This document shows, piece by piece, positions 35,582 to 44,225 of a DNA stretch of 64,000 nt; position 1 is the stretch's first letter, and each line of letters begins with the position of its first letter. The position numbers and the translations under genes were made by a program. The DNA lies in NCBI RefSeq assembly GCF_030252325.1, contig NZ_CP126981.1, positions 3,720,001-3,784,000 of the forward strand, read 5' to 3'. Under the pieces are notes generated by a model. It saw nothing but the letters and a program-made list of their open reading frames with translations, was not told where the DNA came from and made no database searches. The DNA is from Candidatus Mycobacterium wuenschmannii. Lineage in GTDB: Bacteria; Actinomycetota; Actinomycetes; Mycobacteriales; Mycobacteriaceae.

Positions 35582-36376
35582 TCAGTCCGCCGCGTGCGCC
35601 AACTCCGCTATCACCGAACGCAACTGGTCAGCGGATTGCAACGGCTCGGGAAAGCCGACCCGGGTGTAGGCGATGCCACGTGGGGTGTGTACTCGTAGAT
35701 CGAGGCCGTAGCGGTCGATGCCGGTGCACACCGACTCGTCGGTGTCCGGGTAGCCACCGAAGGCCCGGGCCATCGACGACAGCGCATCGGCGTGATCGGC
35801 GTTGAGGTGCGCGATCGCCCGGGCCGCTGCGGGCGTCACCGGATCAGGTTCGGCGGCAAGGTAATCGGCGCCGGATGACGAGTCCATGCGGCCGTATCCA
35901 CCGACCCAGCGCACCCGGTCGACGCGCAGCACCCAGAGCGTGAAATCGCTGTAGTCGATGTAGAAGCGCGCCGCCGGTATCGCATCCTGGTACGCCGCGC
36001 GCGCCGCATCCAGTTCATCGGCAGCGGGCGCGGCGACGGCGCCTGCGAGGGTGATCCGACTCGACGCCAGAGGGTCGCTGTCAGTGCTCGCCGCAGCGAT
36101 CGACAGGCTGGCCCGCGGATCGGCGGCGAGGTTGCGGCCGTGCTCGGCAAGATTCGACACACACAGGACGGGCGCGCCACCCAGCAACCCGTATGCCACC
36201 AGCGAGGCCCAGGGATCGCCGTCAGCCGTCAGGGTGGCCAGCGTCGCCGCGTTGGCGGCGGCCGCGATCGTGCGAGCCTGCTCGGCCGCGGACGGTTGAG
36301 CAGGGATCGTCACCTCGTGCAGCGGCGGCGGCACCGACGGTGCATCGCCGACATCGCCATGATCGCGGTTCCCCAC
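35582..36376 (-). CDS. HugZ-like pyridoxamine-phosphate-oxidase-fold protein with DUF2470
   Basis: 264 residues. The N-terminal split-barrel domain (about 25-165: AATLATLTADGDPWASLVAYG, LCVSNLAEHGRNLAADPRASL) is joined to a DUF2470 domain (about 175-262: IAHLNADHADALSSMARAF, GIDRYGLDLRV), the arrangement of HugZ heme oxygenases. In HugZ a His near the C-terminus binds heme; HLNADHAD has two candidates. It may degrade heme or bind flavin/F420. The GTG at 36376 is uncertain. The gene is divergent from the luciferase-type oxidoreductase. Confidence 0.82.
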   Translation of the reverse strand: MGNRDHGDVGDAPSVPPPLHEVTIPAQPSAAEQARTIAAAANAATLATLTADGDPWASLVAYGLLGGAPVLCVSNLAEHGRNLAADPRASLSIAAASTDSDPLASSRITLAGAVAAPAADELDAARAAYQDAIPAARFYIDYSDFTLWVLRVDRVRWVGGYGRMDSSSGADYLAAEPDPVTPAAARAIAHLNADHADALSSMARAFGGYPDTDESVCTGIDRYGLDLRVHTPRGIAYTRVGFPEPLQSADQLRSVIAELAHAAD

Positions 36377-36460
36377 AGCCCGCAGCCTACGGAATAAGCC
36401 CGGGCACCGGCAGGGTTGGACTGCTCCGGTTCGTTCGGTCGGCAGCGGAAGGAAACGCAG

Positions 36461-37288
36461 ATGCGGTTCGGGGTGTTCACATTTCTCAACGACACGGGAA
36501 TAGGGCCGGTCGACCTGGCGGTCGCGCTCGAGTCGCGCGGTTTCGGGTCGCTGTTCGTCACCGAGCACACCCACATTCCGGTCAACACCAAGACCCCGTA
36601 TCCGATGGGTGGTCCGATTCCGCCGCAGTATTACCGGACGCTCGATCCCTTCGTGTCGCTGACGGCTGCCGCGGTCGCGACCGAGTCACTGCTCCTGGGC
36701 ACCGGCATCTCACTCGTCACTCAGCGCGACCCGATCCAGACGGCCAAGGAGGTGGCCTCGCTCGACCTGGTGTCCCAGGGCCGCTTCCTGTTCGGTGTCG
36801 GCGTTGGCTGGCTGCGCGAGGAGATCGCGCATCATGGCGTCGATCCGAAGGTGCGCGGTCGCGTGATGGACGAGCGGATCCGCGCCATGATCGAGATCTG
36901 GACCAAGGACGAGGCCGAATTCCACGGCGAGTACGTCGATTTCGACCCGATCTACAGCTGGCCCAAGCCGCTGGCAAAGCCGCACACCCCGGTGTACTTC
37001 GGTGGCGGTCCGGCGAACTTTCCCCGCATCGCCGAATTCGACGCCGGGTGGCTCTCGTTGAGCCCGTCCGCCGACGCGCTCGCCCCTGACCTCGCCAAGC
37101 TGCGTGATCAGGCGGGCGCCGACGTGCCGGTGATCGCCTCGCACGTCGGGAAGGTGACGACGGAACTCCTCGCCGGCTACGGCGACCTGGGCATCGAGCA
37201 CGTCACCGTCGAGCTGCCAACACAGCCTCGCGACGAGACGCTGCGACGCCTGGATGCCCTGCATGCAGCCTATGCCGAGCTAGGCTAA
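36461..37288 (+). CDS. LLM-class F420-dependent oxidoreductase
   Basis: 275 residues with the bacterial luciferase TIM-barrel: MRFGVFTFLNDTG, the middle LLLGTGISLVTQRDPIQTAKE, LVSQGRFLFGVGVGWLREE and PVYFGGG. This is the TIGR03619 type that is nearly always F420-dependent in mycobacteria. Hydride transfer on an unknown substrate is expected. The ATG at 36461 follows GGAAGGAAA. Monocistronic; a strong regulatory region follows before the methyltransferase. Confidence 0.9.
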   Translation: MRFGVFTFLNDTGIGPVDLAVALESRGFGSLFVTEHTHIPVNTKTPYPMGGPIPPQYYRTLDPFVSLTAAAVATESLLLGTGISLVTQRDPIQTAKEVASLDLVSQGRFLFGVGVGWLREEIAHHGVDPKVRGRVMDERIRAMIEIWTKDEAEFHGEYVDFDPIYSWPKPLAKPHTPVYFGGGPANFPRIAEFDAGWLSLSPSADALAPDLAKLRDQAGADVPVIASHVGKVTTELLAGYGDLGIEHVTVELPTQPRDETLRRLDALHAAYAELG

Positions 37289-37305
37289 CTTTTTGCGAGG
37301 CAACG

Positions 37306-37354
37306 TTCCTACGTGATATAGTTAAAGCAACTAACTAAATCTCATTCGTAGGAA
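37306..37354. promoter_or_regulatory. nested inverted repeats and probable promoter of the methyltransferase gene
   Basis: TTCCTACG (37306-37313) and CGTAGGAA (37347-37354) are perfect 8-base arms 33 bases apart. Inside is TAGTT-AAAGC-AACTA (37319-37333). A TATAGT box lies at 37317-37322. The right outer arm contains the ribosome site AGGAA of the gene starting at 37365. If the left arm is transcribed, the stem would hide this site; if TATAGT is the -10 box, transcription begins inside the element and the symmetry is a DNA operator instead. Confidence 0.5.
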
Positions 37355-37364
37355 GGCAATCGAC

Positions 37365-38264
37365 ATGGCTCGTAGTGACAAGGACACGTGGGACCTGGCA
37401 TCGAGCGTCGGCGCGACCGCAACCGCGGTTGCCGCGTCGCGCGCGATGGCGTCGCAAGACCCGGACGCGCTGTTGAACGACCCGTGGGCCGACCCGCTGG
37501 TGCGGGCGGTGGGCATCGAGACTTTCGTGAAACTCATCGACGGTGAGATCGAGCACGGCGACGATCCGCTGTTGAGTCGCCGCGCCATGAGCGAGCAGAT
37601 GACCGTACGGACCCGGTACTTCGACGAATTCTTCGTGCAGGCAACCGAATCCGGTATCCGCCAGGCCGTGATCCTCGCGTCGGGGCTGGACACTCGGGCC
37701 TACCGACTTCCGTGGCCGGCCGGCACCAGGGTCTTCGAGATCGACCAGCCTCAGGTCATCGCGTTCAAGACGCGGACCCTCGCCGATCTCGGCGCCGTGC
37801 CGACCGCCGAACGGACAACCGTCGCAATCGATTTGCGTGAAGACTGGCCGACGGCACTGGTCGAGGCCGGGTTCGACCCGACGCAGCCGACGGCCTGGAG
37901 TGCCGAGGGCCTGCTCGTCTATCTGCCGCCGGAAGCGCAGGACCGACTGTTCGACAACATCGCCACGCTCTCGGCGCCGGGTAGCCGGATCGCCACCGAG
38001 CAGATGGACCTACGTGACGTGCCCGCCGACTGGGCCGAGCGGCTCACCGAGCGATCGCAACGCATCGGCTCCGACATCAACCTGGCCGAGTTGTTCTACA
38101 CCGGCGACCGCAACCCCGCCGCCGACTACCTCGGCGCGAACGGTTGGCAAACGGACGTCCGAACCACCGAACAGGCTTACTCCGCCAACGGTTTCGAAGT
38201 TCCCAAGGACGAACTGGCCTCGTTCGGCGATGGATCCGGTTACCTGACAGCCACTTTGGTCTGA
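37365..38264 (+). CDS. SAM-dependent methyltransferase, TIGR00027 family
   Basis: 299 residues, a family greatly expanded in mycobacteria. Seen are SSVGATATAVAASRAMAS near the N-terminus, the long insertion ending in VRTRYFDEFF, the SAM site AVILASGLDTRAYRL, the acidic strand end VFEIDQPQV, and WSAEGLLVYLPPEAQ. Substrates are mostly unknown; some relatives are leucine carboxyl methyltransferase-like. GGAAGG precedes the ATG. A complex palindromic region upstream implies tight regulation. The next hydrolase gene lies 25 bp downstream. Confidence 0.9.
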   Translation: MARSDKDTWDLASSVGATATAVAASRAMASQDPDALLNDPWADPLVRAVGIETFVKLIDGEIEHGDDPLLSRRAMSEQMTVRTRYFDEFFVQATESGIRQAVILASGLDTRAYRLPWPAGTRVFEIDQPQVIAFKTRTLADLGAVPTAERTTVAIDLREDWPTALVEAGFDPTQPTAWSAEGLLVYLPPEAQDRLFDNIATLSAPGSRIATEQMDLRDVPADWAERLTERSQRIGSDINLAELFYTGDRNPAADYLGANGWQTDVRTTEQAYSANGFEVPKDELASFGDGSGYLTATLV

Positions 38265-38289
38265 GGCCGGCGGCGGTTACCGTGCAAGC

Positions 38290-39174
38290 GTGACCGTCGA
38301 GGAGTTCGTCTACGCCCACCGGGCCACCGGCCCGCTGAAACTGCGGGTATTCCGGCCCGCTGGGTCGGCCCGGCGCTCGACGGCGGTGCTGCACCTCCAC
38401 GGCGGCGCGTGGCGGGCCGGAACGCCGGAGATGCTCGACGCCCGGTCGGCCGCGCTCGCCGCGCACGGCTACACCGTCGTCCAGGCGCAGTACCGCTTGC
38501 TCGGCCAGGCGGGCTGGCCGGCGCCGATCACCGACGTCCGGTCGGCGTTGCGGTGGGTCGCCGCCCACGCGGACCAACTCGGCGTGCGACCCGACGCACT
38601 CGTGTTGTGGGGCCACAGTGCCGGCGGGCACATCGCTCTGACGACGGCCGCCACTCGCGCCGACGGTTCGTTGGACGACGGCGACGACGACACGGCGGTA
38701 CCGATCTCCGTCGCCGCGGTCATCGACTGCTACGCGCCGGTCAGCTTCCGCGCCGAAGACCCTCCGGCACTCCGAATGGGGCCCGCCGGAATCGATCTCG
38801 CGGCGATCCTGGCCGGCCAGCGCACTGACGGTGCGATACCGGCTGCCGACCTGCTGGGGGAGCCGTGCACCGAGGCGGAGGCCGACGCCGTCAGCCCGCT
38901 GGCCCTCGTCGACGCCGCTTTTCCGCCGACCATGATCGTGCACGGCACCGCCGACATACTGATCCAGCCGATCAATTCCCGTCGGCTGGCCGACGAGCTG
39001 ACCCGGCTGGGCGTGGTCAACGAACTGGTGACGTTCGCCGAATGCAACCACGAATTCGACGCGTCACCCAGCTACGCCACGGCCGTCACCGCGCACGTCG
39101 ACATCTTCTTGCGGCGGGTTCTCAACGAGCCCGGCCTGGCCGCGGAAGTCGCGGCGTATTCGATGTTCCGCTAA
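38290..39174 (+). CDS. alpha/beta hydrolase, HSL-family esterase
   Basis: 294 residues from GTG. The HGG oxyanion motif (LHLHGGAW), the nucleophile elbow GHSAGG, Asp in HGTADIL and His in CNHEFD form the complete triad of hormone-sensitive-lipase-like esterases and acyl-peptide hydrolases. No signal peptide. It follows the methyltransferase gene by 25 bp and may be co-transcribed. A small ester or carboxyl-ester substrate is expected. Confidence 0.9.
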   Translation: MTVEEFVYAHRATGPLKLRVFRPAGSARRSTAVLHLHGGAWRAGTPEMLDARSAALAAHGYTVVQAQYRLLGQAGWPAPITDVRSALRWVAAHADQLGVRPDALVLWGHSAGGHIALTTAATRADGSLDDGDDDTAVPISVAAVIDCYAPVSFRAEDPPALRMGPAGIDLAAILAGQRTDGAIPAADLLGEPCTEAEADAVSPLALVDAAFPPTMIVHGTADILIQPINSRRLADELTRLGVVNELVTFAECNHEFDASPSYATAVTAHVDIFLRRVLNEPGLAAEVAAYSMFR

Positions 39175-39199
39175 GCCATTGAGTCGAAACACTTTTCGC

Positions 39200-39490
39200 T
39201 CAGTGCGCGTCCAAGCGTTCCTCGATCTGAAGTGCGCGCACCGCACCAGCTGCAGTTTCGTAACCTTTGACGACGCCCGCCAACCGTGCTGTGGAGCCGT
39301 CGAAGCAGGCCCAATCGAAGACGGCCTGGCAGACGTGATCGGCCAGCGAGCGCAAGATGCCGTCGCGGGGCGGGTTGTCGATCACCCCGATCGCGGCGGT
39401 ACACAGCATGCCCTTGTCTGCATCGTCACTGCGTAATGCGTGGTGAGCCAGCGACATCAGTTCGCGGGCGTGGTCACCCTCGAAATCCAT
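39200..39490 (-). CDS. small helical protein of unknown function
   Basis: 96 residues, predicted mainly alpha-helical (HARELMSLAHHALRS, ILRSLADHVCQAVFDWA, ETAAGAVRALQIEERLDAH). A strong AAGGAG lies 6 bases before the ATG, which supports a real gene. No family is recognised and no membrane segment is present. It is convergent with the esterase gene and divergent from the DUF1214 gene. Confidence 0.7.
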   Translation of the reverse strand: MDFEGDHARELMSLAHHALRSDDADKGMLCTAAIGVIDNPPRDGILRSLADHVCQAVFDWACFDGSTARLAGVVKGYETAAGAVRALQIEERLDAH

Positions 39491-39614
39491 AGAACTCCTT
39501 GCCCGTCATCGGTTCTCAGCCTGTGCCGTCAGGTATGCCGTCGATCAGCCAACCGGAATCGTTGCCGGGCGGCGAGCACGCGCCGGAAACGATTGGGTCA
39601 CAGACCTGCTATTT

Positions 39615-39631
39615 CGTAACCCGCCGTTACG
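39615..39631. promoter_or_regulatory. short palindrome upstream of the DUF1214/sulfotransferase operon
   Basis: CGTAAC-CCGCC-GTTACG is a perfect 6-bp inverted repeat with a 5-base spacer, 53 bases before the ATG at 39684. It lies in a locally AT-richer stretch (GTAAATCATT follows) fit for a promoter. Probably an operator; the regulator is not identified. Confidence 0.4.
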
Positions 39632-39683
39632 TAAATCATTCAGATGCGAGACAGTGCGCACTCCGCGGTCGTACGGTGAGCCC

Positions 39684-40760
39684 ATGCCTGACGACGTCGC
39701 GGAGCTGCAATCGGTCGCTGCCTGGCAATTCTTCCAGGAGATGCTCGGCAACATGACGACCGTTGTCACCGAGGACGCGGAATCCGAACGTGAGTTCCTC
39801 GAAGGGTTGCGGGCCGTCTCGCGGATCTCGGCACTATGCGCCCAACTGTCCGTGGAGTCCGACGCCGACCAGCCGTCGTTCTTCGACATGTGCACGCCGA
39901 ACCGCATGGTCGGCGGACCCAACCCGGACGGCAACTACTACCTCGCGATGATTCGCGGCGACCGCAGTTACCGGATCACCGGGCATCGCGGCACCAGCGC
40001 CTACCTCGGGCTGCAGGTTCTGGCCGGCACCGGCCTCAACCCGCGCCGGATGGCGGCCTACGTCAGCGACCGTGACTTGGTCACGGTCGCAGGGCAATTC
40101 GAGCTGATCTTTTCCGCAATCGAGCCGGCCGACCTCGGCGGCGCACACTGGGTCCGGATTCCCGAGGACGCATCCTCGGTGGTCGTTCGCGAATACATCG
40201 GCGATCACAACTCCGAGGAACTCGCAACACTTGACATCGAACCGCTGGACGCCGATCCCGTCTCTGCCCTCACCGATGTCGCGCTCGCCGACCAGTTGAC
40301 CGCGATGGCCTGGACGCTGATGAAGCTGGCCACCCTGCACCGCACGATCAAACCCGAACTGCTGGAGCAACCCAACACTCTGGTGACAGCGCAGGCGGCC
40401 GATCTCGGCGACGCCGACACCACGCCGGACAACCTGTACATGATCGGCACCTTTCGGCTCGAACCCGATGAGGCGCTCGTGCTCGACATCGTGCCGCCCG
40501 ACACCCGGTACTGGAATGTGACCCTGGAAAACATCTGGCACGAATGCCTGGAGCCGCGGCGCCGGCACAGCTCGGTGACCAACAGAGGTGTCGAGACCGA
40601 CGCGGACGGCCATGTGCGCATTGCGATCTCGGCCCGCGACCTCGGCGTGGGTCATTGGCTCGACACCGGTGGCCGGCACCGCGGTTTCATCGTGCTGCGC
40701 TGGCTGGACAACCCCGAACCACCGGCGGTCACGACCACGATCCACCAGGAGCGCCGATGA
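39684..40760 (+). CDS. DUF1214 domain-containing protein
   Basis: 358 residues. The C-terminal half (FRLEPDEALVLDIVPPDTRYWNVTLENIWHE, RIAISARDLGVGHWLDTGG, FIVLRWLDN) is the DUF1214 domain; the N-terminal 190 residues look like the usual companion region. Such proteins frequently occur beside sulfotransferase-like or lipid genes in actinobacteria, without a known reaction. Its stop overlaps the sulfotransferase ATG (ATGA), so the two are coupled. Confidence 0.85.
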   Translation: MPDDVAELQSVAAWQFFQEMLGNMTTVVTEDAESEREFLEGLRAVSRISALCAQLSVESDADQPSFFDMCTPNRMVGGPNPDGNYYLAMIRGDRSYRITGHRGTSAYLGLQVLAGTGLNPRRMAAYVSDRDLVTVAGQFELIFSAIEPADLGGAHWVRIPEDASSVVVREYIGDHNSEELATLDIEPLDADPVSALTDVALADQLTAMAWTLMKLATLHRTIKPELLEQPNTLVTAQAADLGDADTTPDNLYMIGTFRLEPDEALVLDIVPPDTRYWNVTLENIWHECLEPRRRHSSVTNRGVETDADGHVRIAISARDLGVGHWLDTGGRHRGFIVLRWLDNPEPPAVTTTIHQERR

Positions 40761-41929
40761 CCTTGCAAGAGCGGTTCGCGGTCGATCACCTCCTCGAAAC
40801 CGCCTGTGCACAAACTGGATTCGACGACTTCGGTGACGAGGGCTGGCGTCCGGCTTTGGAGTTGCTGGTCGACGGACTCATCAACGAGTCCCGACTTTCG
40901 GTGATCGGCGTCGAAGTCGCCTACGGCGACCTGATGCGCGCGCTGGTCAACCGGCTCGGCGTCATCGACTGGCGAAAGAAGAGCCCCAGTGTCGCTCGCG
41001 AGAAGATCGACCGGCCGATCTTCATCGTCGGTCAACCGCGCACCGGCACCACGATCCTCTACGACCTGCTCGCCCAGGATCCGGAACTGCGCGCGCCGCT
41101 GACGTGGGAAGTCGACGAACCCTGCCCGGTGCCGCAGCTCGATACCTACCACGACGATCCGCGGATCGCCCAAATCCAAGGCAACATCGAGCTTTCCGAG
41201 CAGATCGTGCCGGGCTTCCTGAAATACCACCCGATGGGCGCCTTGGTGGGCCAGGAATGCGTACGCATCACCGGCGGCGAGTTCACCAGCATGATCTACA
41301 CCGTTCAGTACCGGCTGCCGACCTACTGCCGCTGGCTGCTCCACTACGCCGACCACAGCGGTGCCTACCGCTACCACCGAAAGTTTCTGCAACACTTGCA
41401 ATCCGGCGTTCCCGGTCAGTGGCTACTGAAATCGCCGGCGCACCTGTGGCAGCTCGACGCCCTGCTCGCTGAATATCCGGACGCGTTGATCGTGCAGACC
41501 CACCGCGATCCGCTGAACGTCATTTCGTCGATCGCCGCGCTGACCAACCACCTACGGCGGATGAGCACCGACGACTCCACCGTCGCCGAATGCGCCGCGC
41601 AGAGCTACGAGGAGATCATCGTCGGACTCGAACGCGAAATGGCGTTGCGCGACGGCGGCGCAATTCCCGACGACCGGGTCATCGACGTCAAGTTCGCCGA
41701 CTTCATGAAGTACCCCTGGAGCACCATCGGTGGGATCTACCAGGCGCTGGGTCGCGAATTGCGGCCCGACACCGTGCAATTGATGCGCGACTTCCTGGAC
41801 GCCCACCCCTCGGACGGTGGCCACGGCCGCTACACCTGGTCCGACACCGGCCTCGACGCCGACGAGGTGCGCGACAAGGTCCGCGCCTACCAGGAGCGCT
41901 ACGAGATACCCACCGAGCAACTGCGGTAA
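40757..41929 (+). CDS. sulfotransferase family protein
   Basis: 390 residues. The PAPS-phosphate loop IFIVGQPRTGTTILYDLLAQ is near residue 93, and the second PAPS contact, IVQTHRDPLNVISS, follows at about 240. FLQHLQ...WLLKSPAHLWQL is the conserved middle block. It would transfer sulfate from PAPS to a hydroxyl of a lipid, sterol or sugar. It is the second gene of an operon with DUF1214. It may work with the alkylsulfatase-like dioxygenase of this window only in the general sense of sulfur traffic. Confidence 0.9.
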   Translation: MTLQERFAVDHLLETACAQTGFDDFGDEGWRPALELLVDGLINESRLSVIGVEVAYGDLMRALVNRLGVIDWRKKSPSVAREKIDRPIFIVGQPRTGTTILYDLLAQDPELRAPLTWEVDEPCPVPQLDTYHDDPRIAQIQGNIELSEQIVPGFLKYHPMGALVGQECVRITGGEFTSMIYTVQYRLPTYCRWLLHYADHSGAYRYHRKFLQHLQSGVPGQWLLKSPAHLWQLDALLAEYPDALIVQTHRDPLNVISSIAALTNHLRRMSTDDSTVAECAAQSYEEIIVGLEREMALRDGGAIPDDRVIDVKFADFMKYPWSTIGGIYQALGRELRPDTVQLMRDFLDAHPSDGGHGRYTWSDTGLDADEVRDKVRAYQERYEIPTEQLR

Positions 41930-42000
41930 GCGGTTCGGTCATTAAACGTGGTCGCATCGGCCACTGCACCGCGGCCGCGCGCGCCTTAACGTCGATCCCC

Positions 42001-43113
42001 ATGGGACCACTGCAGGGTGTGCGCGTTGTCGAGATGGCGGGGCTGGCGCCTGCCCCATTCGGGTGCATGGTGCTGGCCGACCTCGGCGCCGAGGTGCTGC
42101 GCATCGAGCGCGGCGGACCCGGCGGTGAGGGTCTCATCCCGCCCGACGGTCCGCTGGACCGCGGCAAGCAGAGCCTGTCGCTGAACGTCAAGGACCCGGC
42201 CGATCTCGCCACCCTGCACAGGGTTGTCGCTCAGGCCGACGTCTTCGTCGAGGGCTTCCGGCCTGGGGTCGCCGAACGGCTCGGCATCGGTCCCGACGAG
42301 CTGATCGCGCGCAACCCGAGGCTCATCTACGGCCGGATGACCGGGTGGGGGCAGGACGGCCCGCTGGCCCCGACGGCCGGCCATGACATCAACTACATCG
42401 CGGTCGCCGGCACGCTCGACCTGATCGGCCGGGCCGGCGAGCGCCCGCTGCCCCCGGGCAACATCATCGGTGACTTCGCCGGTGGCGGAATGCTTCTCGC
42501 GCTCGGCGTGATCGCCGCGCTGTACGAGCGCGCGCAGTCCGGACGCGGTCAGGTCATCGACGCGGCGATGCTCGACGGATCGGCGCTCTACACCGCATTC
42601 ATGCACGGTCTGCACGACGTCGGGCTGTGGAACGAGCCCCGTGGCGAGAACATGCTCGACGGCGCCGCGCCGTTCTACGACACCTACGAATGCGCCGACG
42701 GGTTGTTCGTCGCGGTGGGCTGCGTCGAGTTGCCGTTCTTCATGCAGATGCTCGCCCTGCTCGGCATCGACGACCCCGAGTTGCCGTTCCAGTTGGACAA
42801 GACGGGCTGGACCGAGTTGCGCGACGCGATCGGCACCCGCTTCAAGGAGCGCACCCGCGACGAGTGGGCGGAGCTGTTCGCCGAGTCCGATGCGTGCGTC
42901 ACGCCGGTGCTGTCGCCCTGGGAAGCTCACGAACATCCGCACAACCAGGCCCGCAGCACGTTCGTCGAAGTGGACGGCCTGCGCCAGCCCGCGCCGGCCC
43001 CGAGGTTCAGCCGCACGCCGCTACCCGTTCCCAGGCCGCACGCGAAGGACGACAACTCCGCACGAGAGCTGTTGTCCGCGTGGGGTGTTGAACCGGCTCA
43101 CTCCGGCCGATAG
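42001..43113 (+). CDS. alpha-methylacyl-CoA racemase (CaiB/BaiF family)
   Basis: 370 residues, close in form to M. tuberculosis MCR. The catalytic pair is visible as His128 (TAGHDINYIA) and Asp158 (IIGDFAGGGM), with the same 30-residue spacing as His126/Asp156 of MCR. It interconverts 2R- and 2S-methylacyl-CoA so that branched fatty acids or sterol side chains can enter beta-oxidation. The ATG at 42001 has no ribosome site, so translation may be leaderless. Its end overlaps that of the AraC gene by 16 bases, and the beta-oxidation operon starts 1.1 kb downstream. Confidence 0.92.
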   Translation: MGPLQGVRVVEMAGLAPAPFGCMVLADLGAEVLRIERGGPGGEGLIPPDGPLDRGKQSLSLNVKDPADLATLHRVVAQADVFVEGFRPGVAERLGIGPDELIARNPRLIYGRMTGWGQDGPLAPTAGHDINYIAVAGTLDLIGRAGERPLPPGNIIGDFAGGGMLLALGVIAALYERAQSGRGQVIDAAMLDGSALYTAFMHGLHDVGLWNEPRGENMLDGAAPFYDTYECADGLFVAVGCVELPFFMQMLALLGIDDPELPFQLDKTGWTELRDAIGTRFKERTRDEWAELFAESDACVTPVLSPWEAHEHPHNQARSTFVEVDGLRQPAPAPRFSRTPLPVPRPHAKDDNSARELLSAWGVEPAHSGR

Positions 43114-44189
43114 GAGCCGGGCGGGCTGCCCGTCCAGCGACGAAACGCCCGGGTGAACGCGCTCGGCTCGGAGAAGCCGAGCCGCTCGGACAAGGCCGCG
43201 ACGGTCTCGTCGCCCCGTGACAGCGACGCGATCGCCGCGTCGCGCAAAATGTCGTCGCGGATCTCCCGCAGCGACGTGTCCTCCTCGCGCAGCTTTCGGC
43301 GGACCGTCTGCGGGCTCATCGCCAGCCGCGCCGCGATGTCGTCCATGCTCGGAAGTTGTTCCTGGCGGCCGGGTTTGATCATGTTGCGGACCTGGTCGGC
43401 CAGCGAGGTGCCGTAGTCGCGGCGGGCCAGCAGGTCGCCCGGTGAATTGCGGATGAAGTCGTCGAGTTCTGCCTCGGAGCGGACCAGCGGCGCGGTCAGC
43501 ACGTCCGCGCTACAGACCAGCGCCGCCGACGCGGCGTCGAACAGCACCGGCGCGCCGAAGATCAGGTCGTAGTCGTCGACGTCGTCGGGCCGCGAGTACG
43601 GCACCTCGATGTGGTGCAGCGGGACCTTGCGTCCGATCGCCCAGCCCAGGAAGCGGTGCGCCGTCGCCAGCAGCGCGTCGATCAGCAGGTCGAGCGGCTG
43701 GTCGATCTGGCTCAGGTCCACCACGACCCGCACCAACCCGTCGTCCACCGTGATGCCCCCGGTCGGCACGGCCGGCAACGCGCGGCTGAACTGGTTGAAC
43801 CGCTCCATCGCCGTGGCGACGTCGGGCGAGGACAGCAGCCCGTAGCTCAGCAGCCGGAACGTTCCACGCGGCATCGGGGCGGCGCCGAGGCCGAGCAACT
43901 CGTCCTCGGTGGTCGTCCACAGCGCCTGGACTAGCGTCGCGATCTGATCCGTGGTCACGCGGGCACGTTCCTCCGCGAGCAGCATCGGGGAGATGCCCGC
44001 GGCGTGCATCATTCCCTCGATGTCCCACCCCTTGCGCAGGCCGATGCCGACAAACGCCTGCACCCGCCGGATCGGGACGGTGTAGCCGGGGCGCGACGAA
44101 CCACTCGATCGGCGGGCACCCGGTGCAGTCACGGCACCGAAACTACCGGGTCGAGCGTTCGGGTCAATGAATGCGAGAGGTCCGGTCAT
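43098..44189 (-). CDS. AraC-family transcriptional regulator
   Basis: 363 residues. The N-terminal ligand domain (about 40-225, VRPGY to SRPDDVDDYDLIFGAPVLFD) is of the arabinose-binding-like AraC type used by many lipid and catabolic regulators. The C-terminal DNA-binding domain (about 275-360) has two helix-turn-helices: IAARLAMSPQTVRRKL and LSERLGFSEPSAFTRAFRRWTG. It is divergent from the beta-oxidation operon with only 36 bases between starts, so it most likely activates that operon in response to its substrate. Confidence 0.92.
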   Translation of the reverse strand: MTGPLAFIDPNARPGSFGAVTAPGARRSSGSSRPGYTVPIRRVQAFVGIGLRKGWDIEGMMHAAGISPMLLAEERARVTTDQIATLVQALWTTTEDELLGLGAAPMPRGTFRLLSYGLLSSPDVATAMERFNQFSRALPAVPTGGITVDDGLVRVVVDLSQIDQPLDLLIDALLATAHRFLGWAIGRKVPLHHIEVPYSRPDDVDDYDLIFGAPVLFDAASAALVCSADVLTAPLVRSEAELDDFIRNSPGDLLARRDYGTSLADQVRNMIKPGRQEQLPSMDDIAARLAMSPQTVRRKLREEDTSLREIRDDILRDAAIASLSRGDETVAALSERLGFSEPSAFTRAFRRWTGSPPGSYRPE

Positions 44190-44225
44190 CGTGACGAGGC
44201 GGACGAATCCATAGCGTCGTCAGGT

